From contig JAPNXP010000002.1 of NCBI GenBank assembly GCA_028753945.1, positions 3,782,001 through 3,846,000 on the forward strand: a stretch of DNA of 64,000 bases, in the 5' to 3' direction. Shown in pieces: positions 1 to 11,265 of the stretch. The DNA comes from Hexactinellida sp. DTS-2022 (Eukaryota; Porifera; Hexactinellida). Numbering within the stretch: position 1 is the stretch's first letter; the number at the start of each line of letters is the position of its first letter. The position numbers were made by a program, and so were the translations under genes. The notes beneath the pieces were generated by a model. The model saw only the letters and a list, made by a program, of their open reading frames with translations. It made no database searches and had not been told where the DNA came from.

Positions 1-2
1 CT

Positions 3-563
3 ACAGTTGCTATTTCACGAGGTGGGAGAGCAATTTCAAATGAATTACGGCAAAGACTTATCGATGCCCATGAGTCGGGAGTAACCTATAAACAGATGAC
101 CAGATTGTTTGGCGTTAAGAAGGATACCGCTTACAGAATTTGTAGCACCAGACAATATTCTACCAAACTTCGCGGTGGTCCAAGAGGAAAAAAGTTGGAC
201 GAGGATTCGAAAAGTCTTCTCTTAATTTCCATTGAAGCCCGTCCCGATATCACTCTTGGCGAGATGAGAAATAAACTACTTCTCGAACGAGGGATAACTG
301 TTTCGATATCTACGATCGCTCGGTTTCTTGAAGGATGCTTAATTACAGTAAAAAAACTTGAATTACTTCCGAGTGTACGTAATTCACCCGCAAACAAAGA
401 TTGTAGAAGAACTCATGCTCTATGGTTGCAAGAACATAGAGATAAACTATTGCAATTATGCCCAAATACTTTGGCTCAAATTACTCCAGCAACTTGCCTG
501 AATTCGTTCTACCATGTATTGACAGCAACAGTTCCGAGAGCAATACGCCTTGAAAATCTCTAA
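3..563 (+). pseudogene. IS630/Tc1-like transposase, N-terminal part, open at window edge
   Basis: The frame is already open at base 3, so the true start lies at or before the window edge. The visible part has a paired-type helix-turn-helix start (GRAISNELRQRLIDAHESG, then a GVKKDTAYRI segment), a basic stretch (RGGPRGKK), and a second winged-helix region (DITLGEMRNKL, ISTIARFLEG). These precede a VKKLELLP segment. This is the N-terminal architecture of IS630/Tc1-type transposases found in many invertebrates, which bind element ends before the DDE domain cuts. No DDE domain follows: after the WLQEHRDKLL segment the frame reads unrelated residues and stops. The gene is therefore truncated or internally deleted. 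An AATAAA-like hexamer lies just downstream near 590. A domesticated DNA-binding protein is possible but nothing argues for it. Confidence 0.6.
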
Positions 564-665
564 CAGCTACATTATTCCAATATATATATCCAATAAATCA
601 CTTTATCCTATATTAATTAACTGTATTCATTATCACTATTATATCAAATATATCACTATAATTGT

Positions 666-793
666 TGATTGCTCGAATAGGATGATTGGTTGCCCGAATC
701 GGATAATTGGTTGACCCAATCGGATAATTGGTTGCCCGAATCGGATAATTGGTTGACCCAATCGGATAATTGGTTGCCCGAATCGGATAATTG
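666..793. repeat. 21-bp minisatellite
   Basis: About six head-to-tail 21-bp units alternate between two versions (attggttgcccgaatcgg and attggttgacccaatcgg), giving a 42-bp higher-order period. The unit is itself partly palindromic around CCGATT/AATCGG. It abuts the left arm of the long-inverted-repeat element. No coding potential seen. Confidence 0.8.
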
Positions 794-808
794 ACCGAGA
801 AATACAGT

Positions 809-3143
809 AGTTGATAATTGGCTAGAAATTCTGATCTGAATTTTTTTTTAATTTTGTATGCATCATCAACAGATTAATTGACTATATTATATTATTCAAC
901 TCAATTGTCATATATATTAGTATATTCATACTGTATCCCAACTAGTATAGACTTATTATATACATATTAGAGCTTTAATCACTATGTAAGCCATGATTTA
1001 ATCACTGATAATGATGTCCCAAAAGAAAGCGGACTCCATTAATACGACAGAAACTGGCATAGAATTCGATTTAATCAAGTAGTTTGTTTACTATGATGTT
1101 TGAAACTTATCTAGTATATTTAAACTAAATCCGGTTGTAATACTGACAAATTTAATAGACATATACATTTCACAATCAAAAAACTTCAGCCTACAATTAC
1201 TCAATTGTAGTTTTTTTGACATATCCCGAATTTTATCTAATAAAGTTCATAATGGATTGCTTTCAAAAATTCAGACATAGTTATTAATAGTATAATGATC
1301 ATTTTGCAAGCTCATTGAAGCAAACTAACGATTAGTGTCTGAGTAGAGTCCAAGCATTGAGCAAAAATACCACTTTCTGGCCTCTTTTTTGACAAATTTT
1401 AGGATTCATAGGTTAAGAATTGGTAAACTTGGGATAGGCGTCTGGAGAGCTAAGCTAATCTAGTGCTAATTGTACTGATCAATCATACCAATTTTTGGAG
1501 CTATATCGAATATACTTTACAAGAAATAATTCAGTGAAATCTAATAAAACAGTATTACCCCTATGGGGAGGCATTTCCTAAAGAATTTAATGCTACTCGA
1601 AAAATAGTTTGGACTTAGATAAGCTGTATACATTTTAAGGTCCAGGTATACTCTACAAATTTCGAATATTTTGATAAAATCCAAATCATTGTCTATTTCT
1701 CTTTTATCGCATTTTGGGATTGTATTGATACCAATGAGGACTCTCAAGAGATTTCTAAGAAAAATTCCTATTATTTTTCCAGTTTGACACACTTTGGTCA
1801 CCTCAATTTAGGAATAATTGCTGTAATTTTTTTTTTCAAAAGCCGCTATCTCAAAACTAACATTTTCAGTTTTGTGTAATAGGTCATTTTGTCAATTTTG
1901 GTCGTGGAATCAAAAGCTCAACGGTTTCGGATAGATCTCGTGAAGATACAACTATTGAGTGCAGCGATTTATTCTATTATGGATAGTTCATGTGCTTTTT
2001 GGATTTTGGATCAGGAAAATCTTCATTTGAAAGTCGACATCACATAAAAGTATTTGAAATCCAGAAAAATCCAGATATTCACAATTCCTGCACTCATTAG
2101 ATTTATTACACCAGCTAAACACATTCAATCAATAATATTATTGGTCTTGTTCATCTTTGCTGATTGATCTTCTACCCAATAGTGGTAAAATTTAAAAAAA
2201 GATTTTTCCTCTCTTAGTATATATGCCAATATTATTGTATTTTTGGCATCCTGAAGAAGAAGTATATACGCTGTAAAAAATTGAGTTAAATTGGGTAAAT
2301 ACTTTTGGTAGAAGTGCTCTAGAGTATACCTGGACCTTAAGAACTATATCTGAATTTTTAAAAGCAATCCCTTGTTAAGTTTATTTGATAAAATTCGGGA
2401 TATGTCAAAAAAACTATAATTGAGTAATTGAAGGCTGAAGTTTTTTAATGTGAAATGCATATGTGTCATTAAATTTGTCCGTATTACCACTGGATTTAGT
2501 TACAATATACTAGATAATTTTCATACTATATACTAATATGAATTGGAACATCATAGTAAACAAACGACTTGATTAAATCGAATTATGTGCAAGATTCTGT
2601 CATATTAATGGAGTCCGCTTTCTTTTGGGACTTCATTATCAGCGATTAAATCATGGCTGACGTAGTGATTAATGCTCTAATATGCATAATATGTCTACAC
2701 TAGCTGGGATACAGTATGAATATGCTAATATATATGACAATTGAGTTGAATTATATAATATAGTCAATTAATCTGTTGATGATGCATAAAAAAATATAAC
2801 AAAATATGCAAATCAGAATTTCTAGCCCATTATCAACTGGTTTTGGCAAAATATGCTAATCACTGAGATATTTGTGCATATTAATGTTAGTTTATATACA
2901 TAATGTATATAAGTGCACAATATAGTACATATATAACCAAGGAATGTCAATTGAGAAAATAAAAAAGCTACATCATCAATAATGACGTCACCAAATGTAC
3001 GTTTTGAAGACTTTGCAGGATATTTTTTCAAAAAATTTCACTTCTCAGATAATTTTATGATACAATAGCTTCATTTCACAGTGTAAACTCGCATTTCAAT
3101 TTTGTCATAAAAAAACCTAAAATTTCAACCGAAGCATCCTTAA
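809..3143. repeat. Long-inverted-repeat (foldback) element, family 4
   Basis: Bases about 809-1290 reappear as reverse complement at about 2345-2840: both arms contain the GAATTTCTAGCC/GGCTAGAAATTC, GCATCATCAACAGATTAATT and CTCCATTAATA blocks. The right arm continues to 3140-3143, where TTAA is followed on the reverse strand by GGATGCTTCGG. Related copies lie at 5488-6720 and 54774-55244. A TTAA-flanked MITE (1635-2340) sits between the loop and the right arm. No transposase is seen inside, so it would be non-autonomous. Confidence 0.6.
1635..2340 (-). mobile_element. TTAA-flanked MITE, family 1, copy D
   Basis: TTAA at 1635-1638 and 2337-2340 bounds a 698-bp body with inverted ends GGTCCAGGTATACTCTA. 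It lies in the opposite orientation to the copies at 18496 and 49869 and is clearly diverged from them. Its TTAA target and 5'-GG ends fit the Kolobok superfamily (known for TTAA duplications and 5'-RR ends) better than classical piggyBac (usually 5'-CC). No transposase is encoded. Confidence 0.75.
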
Positions 3144-4007
3144 CTGAAATCTTTATTTTAAAGAGAAATAAGGAAATCGTGCAAAATGAACATTTGGGTT
3201 TGGGAAAGGTTCTAGAGTTCATGTCTATGGAAAGTTGGTCCTTAGGACCATTTTCCAAAGGAATATTGATTCGGGAAGAATTCATGCTGGGGGCAATATT
3301 CCATGAAAAATCGTTCTAAGCCCAGTTTTCCAAGCAATTTTAGTCCAGGATCAATTTTCGAAGCAAAATTTTACAGTGATGAGATTATTCAAAAAATTTT
3401 TGGGCCCATTATGGCGAAAAATCGCTTAGGCCACTATCTAGAAATACTGGAACTATATATACACAAACCTCAGAAGAACAAATTTTCCACAGAAGGACCA
3501 AATTTCTTGAAAGATTTGGTCCCCTCGGACTAATATTTCGTGACATGCCCATCATTATTGTTTGCCCTGGGGCCCGAAAAACCAATCAGCGCCCCTGGGT
3601 GCAATGCACAGGGTCGGGCATTAGTATTGTGTACGACGTAGGACGCGCCCGGAGTCAAATGTGCAAGTTTTGGAAGTTATATTTTTAAGAAATTCTTTTG
3701 AGAAAGCAACTTTCTACAAAGTTGAAATATAATTAATACACGTCAAAGAAATCGATTCTAATCATACATAACTATAAATTAATAATTAATTAATTAAACT
3801 ACCAATTTACAAACAATCACAATGAATCAACAGTTGATGATTAGTTTACAATTTTTCCAGGTACTGTATTTGGTATACAACGTTCCCAAAAGTAGTCAAA
3901 GAAAAAATAGCGAAGAGAACTCTCATATACTTCTCTCAACCAATCTCGGAAATTGTACCAGTCCCTTGATATAATTTGGATTTATTCTCATATTCTTGGG
4001 GGAGGGG
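3144..4007. other. AT-rich spacer, nothing recognised
   Basis: Short open frames occur on both strands but have no family resemblance. A GC-rich patch near 3565-3650 (ggggcccgaaaaacc, gggtcgggc) looks like the worn end of a hAT-type MITE, but no partner end was found. Confidence 0.4.
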
Positions 4008-4292
4008 CAGTGGCGTGTCCAGGATTATCATGAGGGGGTGTTCTGGAGCGAGCAACGGTAAGGGGAGATCTGGGAGGCAACCCCCCTCCCCATAATTCTT
4101 TTGAATCTTAGACGCTCAAACATCGGTGTACGTACATCTATTCTTGTCACTTAGTAGGAGTGTATTATTGTGCAGTTGACCAAAGATGTTTAGATGTTTA
4201 TGTATTATATATAACAACATATCCCTTTTGGAAACTAGTTATGAGGGGGGTGAATGAATACACAAATCCCCCCCCCCCTTGGAACACCACTG
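4008..4292. mobile_element. hAT-type MITE
   Basis: The left end reads CAGTGGCGTGTCCAGG and the right end, read inward, CAGTGGTGTTCCAAGG. Both run into long G tracts, as is common for hAT MITEs. Flanks are G-rich (gggagggg, ggggtggt), so an 8-bp target duplication is plausible but not clean. No coding sequence. Confidence 0.5.
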
Positions 4293-5487
4293 GGGGTGGT
4301 TCGCACTCTCCCTGAGTCATTTGGGGGTGGGGGGGTATAACCCCTCAACGCCCGCGGTGGATCATCCCTGGCTTGGATAGAGTAATGATACCACAAATCA
4401 TACGATTGTTGAGGAATAGAGTACATACTTATACTTATAATCGATTTAAGTGGTGAAACTAGTGAACGCTGAATAAAATTGATCATAACTATAAAATACG
4501 CTTGTCAAAGACTCAAAAGCATGTAAAAAGGTTAGATATGGTCGTTTTGTCTTGAGAGGCCCAAAAAGAAATCGTGTTATGTAATGTTTTTAAGTTAATT
4601 TCAGATATATTTCCATACGTGGACACACTTAAAAAGTGAAAATTTGAAACTTTATGGCCTCTATTCCCATTCGAGGGAACGTTTTCTTGGCCATTACTTT
4701 CTCAGACACCCGAGGTGCTGGAATAAAAATTTACTTCATGAAGTAACTCGCAATACCGACTTCCTGTCCGTCTATAATACATTTCGTGACCCTAACAAGC
4801 ACAGATTCTAAATGATCTATATTTGGGCATGTAATGTGCCCATTCTTGATGACGCAGCAAATTTACTCTCTAATAAAGTATAGATTCTAGAGCTTTGCTC
4901 TAATCAGGTAATCACAACAATACCCCATTACAAACTCATTGGAATTACAAATGGGACCATTATCGAAATGGCTACAATTCAATAAATTATCATGCCCATA
5001 TTTGGTGGTGTCATTTCAGTAATGTGTCGATAAGATTGAAATTTAAAAAGTAGCTAGAGCTTAGCTCTAACTTTCCATTCATATCAATGATCCATTTTAA
5101 CCAATACACGAAAACTAATTGGGATAACTTAATTCATTAATGCGTAATGAGTCATTATCTATTAATTAATTAAGTTTTAATTATCTCATTATCTCAAAGA
5201 TTATTGATGTTAGGCATATAAAATGTATTATCGATAAATAGGAAGTTACCTATTCCGGACAGATCAGTGCCAGCCTAGTTTACATAACATTCATAGTTTT
5301 TGAGTTATGGCAACTTTAAGAAATTTAAATTTTGCATGGCAACCGAGGAATGAGTCAACGTTCAAATTTATAATTCTATATATATTTTTCAAATACATCT
5401 GGGTAAAACCATGTTCCAATTTGAACATTTATAACGCGTTTAACTATGTCAAAAGTACGTGTACATATGAAAATATTGTGATTTCAA
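4293..5487. other. AT-rich spacer
   Basis: A G-rich patch at 4310-4370 ends in a CAGGGATGATCC-like inverted end and may be another hAT MITE remnant. The rest is AT-rich with no convincing frame or repeat. Confidence 0.35.
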
Positions 5488-6720
5488 TTAAGGATGCTTG
5501 CCGCAAAATTTTGCGGTATTACATTAAAAAATTTAAGTGGTGATTATTGTGAAAAAACCTGCAAAAATAACCTAGAATTGTGTTGGAAGTGCAAATTTTC
5601 CAAAATATATACTGTTTAGGTCAAAAATGCATTATTAGTGACGTCATTTTTGATGACATCAGTGATTATGTAATCATTCCTCACATTTATGTACCTTGAT
5701 GGTTATTTATAGTGCATATTGATACTAATATCAGATTATATATTACTAATATGTATCAACGGCACGGTGGAAAGCATATGGAGAATGTATGCTTGAGGTT
5801 ATGGGTTCGAATCCCTGTAGTGACAATATTTTTGATTATTTTGGACATAAAGCAAATTCAATTGAAAGATTCTAAACTTATACATTGTGCATGTACATAG
5901 TAGATGAAAACATTGCTGGAATGAACTTTCTGTTGAATTTCTTTCAATTCTCAGTGCCAATTTCATCAAATTTCCTTTCCAGCGGGTGTCCCAAAGGAAA
6001 TCGGACTTGTATAAATGGATATAAATCTTTAATAAATCAATTAATTTGTTTACTATATTGATTTCAAAATATTTGTTGTATTTCGTATGAAAGTCAACTA
6101 GTATAATGATACTAAATCAGGGTGTAATACATACAATTTGTTTGCACATGTGCATGTCAGAATTAAAAAACTTCAACCTTCATTTAAGGATACTGCATGC
6201 GAAACTTGTATTAGCGGTATGGGTGGTTTTTTAATCTTTGAAGTTATTCAAGTGAAATTCTCCAATCACCTCTGTAATTGCATAACTAAGCTTAAAATGT
6301 TTGCAGCATAACTAAGTTCACTCTATTTTTGGAATACAATTAAATTCTTTAGGATAAGGCTTCCAAAAGGTGTAATACTGATTTTTAGTTTTCGCAAAAT
6401 TATATATAATAAAGTATAGTCGTTATAGCTCCAATAATTTCAGTGAATAATCAGTACTATTATAATTTATAACTACATTTGCTGACCACTTCAGATCCCT
6501 AACCAAAGTTTAACCAAAGATTAACTTCCCTATCCTAAAATGCGTCAAAAAGTGCCAAAAAGTGATATTTTAGCCTTTGATTAGGCTCCACTCACACACT
6601 AATTGTTAGTTTACTTCAATGAGGTCGCAAAATGATCTTTATACTATTATGAAATATATCTGAAATTTTGAAAGCAATCCCTTATGAACTTTATTAGATT
6701 TAATTTGGATAGTTCATAAA
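5488..6720. repeat. Diverged copy of long-inverted-repeat family 4
   Basis: It starts at TTAAGGATGCTTG, like the ends at 3143 and 54774, and carries the TGACGTCA octamer (5639-5646). Further right it shows the block near 6200-6720 (accaaagtttaacc, attgttagtttacttcaatgag, gaaagcaatccctt) that matches the arms and loop at 1250-1520 and 2345-2400. Borders on the right are uncertain. Confidence 0.5.
5762..5824 (+). other. tRNA-like / Pol III B-box motif
   Basis: A perfect B-box-like GGTTCGAATCC sits about 45 bases after a weak A-box-like segment (cacggtggaaagc). The T-arm pairs only partly and no clear acceptor stem forms, so this is not a functional tRNA. It may be a SINE relic. Confidence 0.22.
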
Positions 6721-7153
6721 AACATGAATTGATTAAATTTAGAAAATATTCACGAAGTGGCATAAGTGTTTCTGCAAAGTGCCACTTGTGGCATAAGTGG
6801 CATAAATGGAAATGTGGCTGTATCACAGTAGAGTATATTCGGATTGATTTGAAAATATGTACTTAGTCTTAGAGTAATTTAACTATGTGGAAATCAAATC
6901 TGCTATCAGAATTAATATAATAACATTGCCTCTTGATGATCACAAATTAATTATTTAATTAGCTAATTATATATTTAATGAGTTTAGCACCTCCATAAAA
7001 TTGTGCATTCGAAAATTTTGCTCTTTTATTATACATTACGTATTGTTTCATGTAAATAACCATTTTGTAGAATCCACTAATGTTATTATGCTGGTATAAC
7101 CTCAAATGTCTGAATAAAATTATTGCTGTTCAAATACTTTTGGCAGGTAAGTG
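6721..7153. mobile_element. Tc1/mariner-type MITE, 3' part (family of 48119)
   Basis: Matches the right two-thirds of the MITE at 48119-48682. It shares the cgaagtggcataagtg and ccacttgtggcataagtgg hairpin, the gaaatgtggctgtatcacag block and the end gttcaaatacttttggc followed by aggtaagtgta. The left end is missing. Confidence 0.6.
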
Positions 7154-7365
7154 TATATATATATACAACAAGGGAAACAAGGTATTTTGGGTCTGGTTCG
7201 GAATAAATTCGAGTGTTCAAACAAAGATTAACACCTAATGATAAAATTGTCACATTTTCAAAATGTGGAAATCGACCCAATTAATCACAACTCACACGCT
7301 ATAAGAGAAAGCACAATATAATATGCATATTTATTGTACCAACATATCCCCTACCAATGATGTGC

Positions 7366-7545
7366 TCCGTTACTAGTAACGAAGTAACGGTAACGGTAAC
7401 AGTTTCAGTAATTGAAAAAGTAACGGTAACGGATAAAAGTAACGAAAATGGGCATCCGTTACTTTTAACTAGTTACCGTTTTCTTTAATCAGTCACTCTT
7501 ACCATTACATTACCGTAACACAGTAACCGTTACTAAGTTAAGTTG
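7366..7545. repeat. TAACGG-rich repeat, probable MITE remnant
   Basis: Many copies of GTAACGGTAAC and its complement GTTACCGTTAC lie within 180 bp, on both strands, so the stretch can fold. Ends and target duplication could not be defined. Confidence 0.45.
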
Positions 7546-7639
7546 CAATTATTATCAGTATTTAAATTAATTTAGATTACTGATAATTATAGCAGATATA
7601 ATAGAATATATAGTGAGACTTTCAAAACAGGTAATCACT

Positions 7640-8250
7640 CATAAATTGTAATATACCAGCGTCTCAAAAGAATATATAATTGCACATCTATGTATCTGGT
7701 TATCTTTACTTTCGTCTCAAAATTGATAGAATCTTTAATTCATAATTAAAAAGTGATAGTAAGTAGAAAATACTTTTTATGGTAGTGTATCAAAATATCA
7801 CTGTATAAATCCTAAAGCACATCCATGGTTTGCTAATACAATGTCTCAGAATCTCACGCTTCTCAAAATATCACTGTATGATTTCTAATAGTACATCCAT
7901 GGTTTGCTAATACTTGTCTCAAATTCTCACGCGTCTCAAAATTATATTATTCTTAAATTCATATTAAAAGTAAAAATATGTCAAAGATTTCCTTTCATAG
8001 CTTCTCAAAATATCACTGTATAATTTGTAATAGCACATCCATGGTTTGCTAATACTTGTCTCAAATTCTCACGCGTCTCAAAATTATATTATTCTTAAAT
8101 TCATATTAAAAGTAAAAATATGTCAAAGATTTCCTTTCATAGCTTCTCAAAATATCACTGTATAATTTGTAATAGCACATCCATATGGTGCATTCAGTAT
8201 ATCACATAGGCGTCTCAAAATCTCACGCGTCTCAAAATATCATGCAACAG
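7640..8250. repeat. ~143-bp tandem repeat, about three units
   Basis: Units share tctcaaaatatcactgta, cacatccatggtttgctaat, ctcacgcgtctcaaaat and attcttaaattcatatt. The two units starting near 7980 and 8130 are almost identical. Single diverged units occur at 13800-14010 and 54230-54400, so the repeat is both tandem and dispersed. Confidence 0.7.
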
Positions 8251-8692
8251 AGCTATTGATGAATTAGAAATGGACCGTTTTGGGTTATAATTTCCTGTTA
8301 CATAAGTATTATAGTTTCTTTATAAAATACATAGGTGCTCCGATAATGATTACTATATACCTCTATGGGTACTTACAGTGTTTTTATTAATGCTAGGTTG
8401 AACTTAACACTACCACTGCGGAGTAAGTTGCTGCCACTGCGAGCAAAATTAAAAAAATAACATTGGTTACATGAATCCCAATAGTCTATTGTATCAGCTA
8501 TTATTCAAAACAAATTTTGATTCTCTAACTCATATACTTACCGAGTTACAGCCAAATATGTGAATTTGGAACTAAATGACCACCAATTATTATATAACAT
8601 TAATTGAAAATTGATCGATATTGACTATACAAAAGATTCTATCAGAGAATTGGGTAGTTATAATGCATATTAAAGTTAGTACTAAGTATATA

Positions 8693-8862
8693 GAATGGGG
8701 CAATGAATCATGTTAAGTGATGTAGTGTTTACTTTTCACACTATTCGAGTGATGATTCGGAATTTTCTGGAAATGTTGAACATTCCAGAAAATTCCGAAT
8801 CGTCACTCCAGTAGTGTGAAAAGTAATACTATATCACTTAACATATTCATTGCCCCTTTCTA
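8693..8862. mobile_element. Foldback (hairpin) element
   Basis: Bases 8696-8775 and 8785-8860 are near-perfect reverse complements (ggggcaatgaatcatgttaa against ttaacatattcattgcccc; ttccagaaaattccgaat close to the centre). The loop is about 10 bases. Such long-armed hairpins are typical of foldback MITEs. No coding sequence. Confidence 0.7.
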
Positions 8863-9335
8863 ATATTATCTCTATGGCACTTACTTGACGATTGACGATC
8901 TCATCTTTCGTTACAGAGCTAAATTTTAATTCAGACAATATCTACCTTCCAAACTGGATAATAGTGTTTAACAGTGTGGGTATTTGCAGACTCTCTAAAT
9001 TATTTCCCCATCAATCTCGAGGTAAATCTAGGAATTCATCAAAAACAATCCAATAAAACAGAAGACGTCGTTCTTCGCCAGCAGCGAAACTACGTCCAGG
9101 ACATTGTTTGGTTGGTGATAATTATTTCACTTCTTGAAATAATGCCAAACGCTCTTGTAACATAAAAGTACCTATAACTATGGTACTAATAAAAGTATTC
9201 GTCGAGAGATCCCAAATGTATTAACTCAGCCTATGGGTATCCCACAATATTCCTCCAAGTTTATTTGCCAAAGAGAAAATAAATTTGTTTCTTATATACG
9301 AAAGAAGAATAGTAATGTCTTACTTCTTTCCAATG
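8863..9335. other. Spacer with one unassigned short frame
   Basis: A 63-codon frame at 8974-9165 resembles no family I know. Nothing else stands out before the hAT element at 9344. Confidence 0.3.
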
Positions 9336-10762
9336 TCCATCATCAGGGCCGGCGGAAGAGGGGCGGCTGGGGCGGCCTGGGCCGCAACACTTTTTCTGTG
9401 TTTTTTGATAATCAGAAACATCGCGGGCGCGGTCGCGATACTATTATTTTGTGATTTTTTAATCTTATTTCAGTATTCCATATTAGAGTTAGCACGATGG
9501 AATCATTTGATGTCAATAGCCGAATGCAAACTCCGGCGGTCTGTGACAAGCCGCACCAACCTTCAACCTTTCGATTTTCCCAGCATGAGTTTGGAAATAC
9601 CTCAGTAGTGAAACATTCGTTTCAACATCAGTGGTTCGACAGGTCGTCATGGCTACACTACGTGGAAAACCTTGACCTTGCCTTCTGTTTTACTTGTGTC
9701 ACTGCTTACCAAAATAATCTCCTGCATTCTACTCATTGCCTGGAACCGACTTTTATTTCGACTGGCTTTTCTAACTGGAAGGATGCTACAGCAAAGTTTT
9801 CGAAACATGAAGGTAGTCTGTGAACCCACAAAAATTCCGTGCTGAAGACGATTATCCTTCCCGCAACAACAAGTGATGTCGGCGAAATGGTGTCTTAGCT
9901 ACTCGCAAAGGAGCGGCTAGAGCGTCGCAAGTGTCTGATTAATCGGTTATCAAATGCTCGCTTTCTTTCAAGGCAAGGCCTCGCCTTTCGTGGTGACGTT
10001 GAGGAGTCCGATTCCAATTTCATGCAACTGATTTTTCTCCGTTCTGAAAACAACCCCAAGCTTGTCGCTGGGTTCATCAGAAGACAGACAAGTACATGTC
10101 CCATGACATGCAAAACGAGATGGTGAAAGTAATGGCTTTGCGTATCCTACGAGAGATTGCTGCTAATCTCTAGAGTTCATAATTTTTCACGGTTATGGTA
10201 GATGAAACAACCGACGTGTATAACGTGGAGCAGGTTGTAGTTTGCCTTAGATGGGTTAAAAGTATCCTGATATCCTATTTTAAAGTAGCTTTATAGTATA
10301 CTTTTATTATGAAATCACTGATTACAAATAAATACATACATTTATACGATAGTTCCAGTTTGACAAATAATTCTATAACTCGAAAAGTATAAGAGCTAGA
10401 CACGATTTCTTTTTTATTCAAAGATAGCTTATACAATAATAAAAACATGTAAGGGGCTAAGGGAGCAATCGGATAACAGGATTCACCGGGGACACTTAGC
10501 CTAATGAGGGCCTTGAAATTCGGGAGGAGTTTGTTGGATTATATGAAGTGGCATCCACAGGGGAATTGATCATTCACACAGTTCTCACTGATGTACTACG
10601 GCGGCTGAATCTTTCTATATTAAAGATCCGTGGCCAGTGCTACGACGGCGCTGCTACCATGTCTGGTGCAAAATCTGGTGTGGCCACGAGATTGAGTGCA
10701 GTTGAGCCCAGTGCTGTTTTCACTCTGTTATGGCACTAGCTAAATTTGGCTTGTGCTGATAC

Positions 10763-11265
10763 CAGGCTTGTCAAAAGGTCAGGTCATGACCTGACCTAAC
10801 CTGACCTTTGAGTGACCTGAACCTATTTTCCGAATGCATTGACCTGACCTGACCTGCCCTGAAATTCTTTGACCTGAATTGACCTGAAAATGACCTGAAA
10901 ATGAACTGAAATTGACATGAAATTGACCTGAAATTGACCTGAAATTGACCTGAAATTTAGGGCTTTTCACGAGTCATTTGATTGACTCGATGACTCGCGG
11001 GTCACCACGAGTCATCGAGTCAGACTCGAGTCACTGAATTTTGTCATGAGTCAAATTTCTCGGTGACTCGAGTCAGTTGACGTGGTGACACATGAAAGCT
11101 CTGCTGTAAATGACGTGAAATTGACTTGAATTGACCAGAAATTGACCTGAAATTGACCTGAGAATGTGAAAGACCTGACCTGAACTGACCTGACCTGAAC
11201 GTAAATATTGTATTTAAGACCTGACCAGACCTGACCTGACAATGCGGGACCTTTTGACAAGCCTG
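10763..11265. mobile_element. hAT-type MITE made of GACCTGA repeats
   Basis: Both ends are CAGGCTTGTCAAAAGGTC. Flanks are gctgatac (10755-10762) and gttgatac (11266-11273), 7/8 identical. The interior is a run of GACCTGA/AAATTGACCTG units. It is inserted in the transposase pseudogene and is itself split by the element at 10958. Confidence 0.85.
10958..11103. mobile_element. Second-level nested MITE made of GACTCGA repeats
   Basis: The left end is TAGGGCTTTTCACGAGTCA and the right end, read inward, CAGAGCTTTCATGTGTCA. Flanks ctgaaatt and ctgtaaat agree at 6 of 8 positions. The interior is rich in GACTCGAGTCA and GAGTCATCGAGTC. It interrupts the GACCTGA MITE. Confidence 0.65.

Noticed and set aside
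5762-5824. Functional tRNA gene
   Set aside because: B-box is good but the T-arm pairs poorly, the A-box is weak and no acceptor stem forms.
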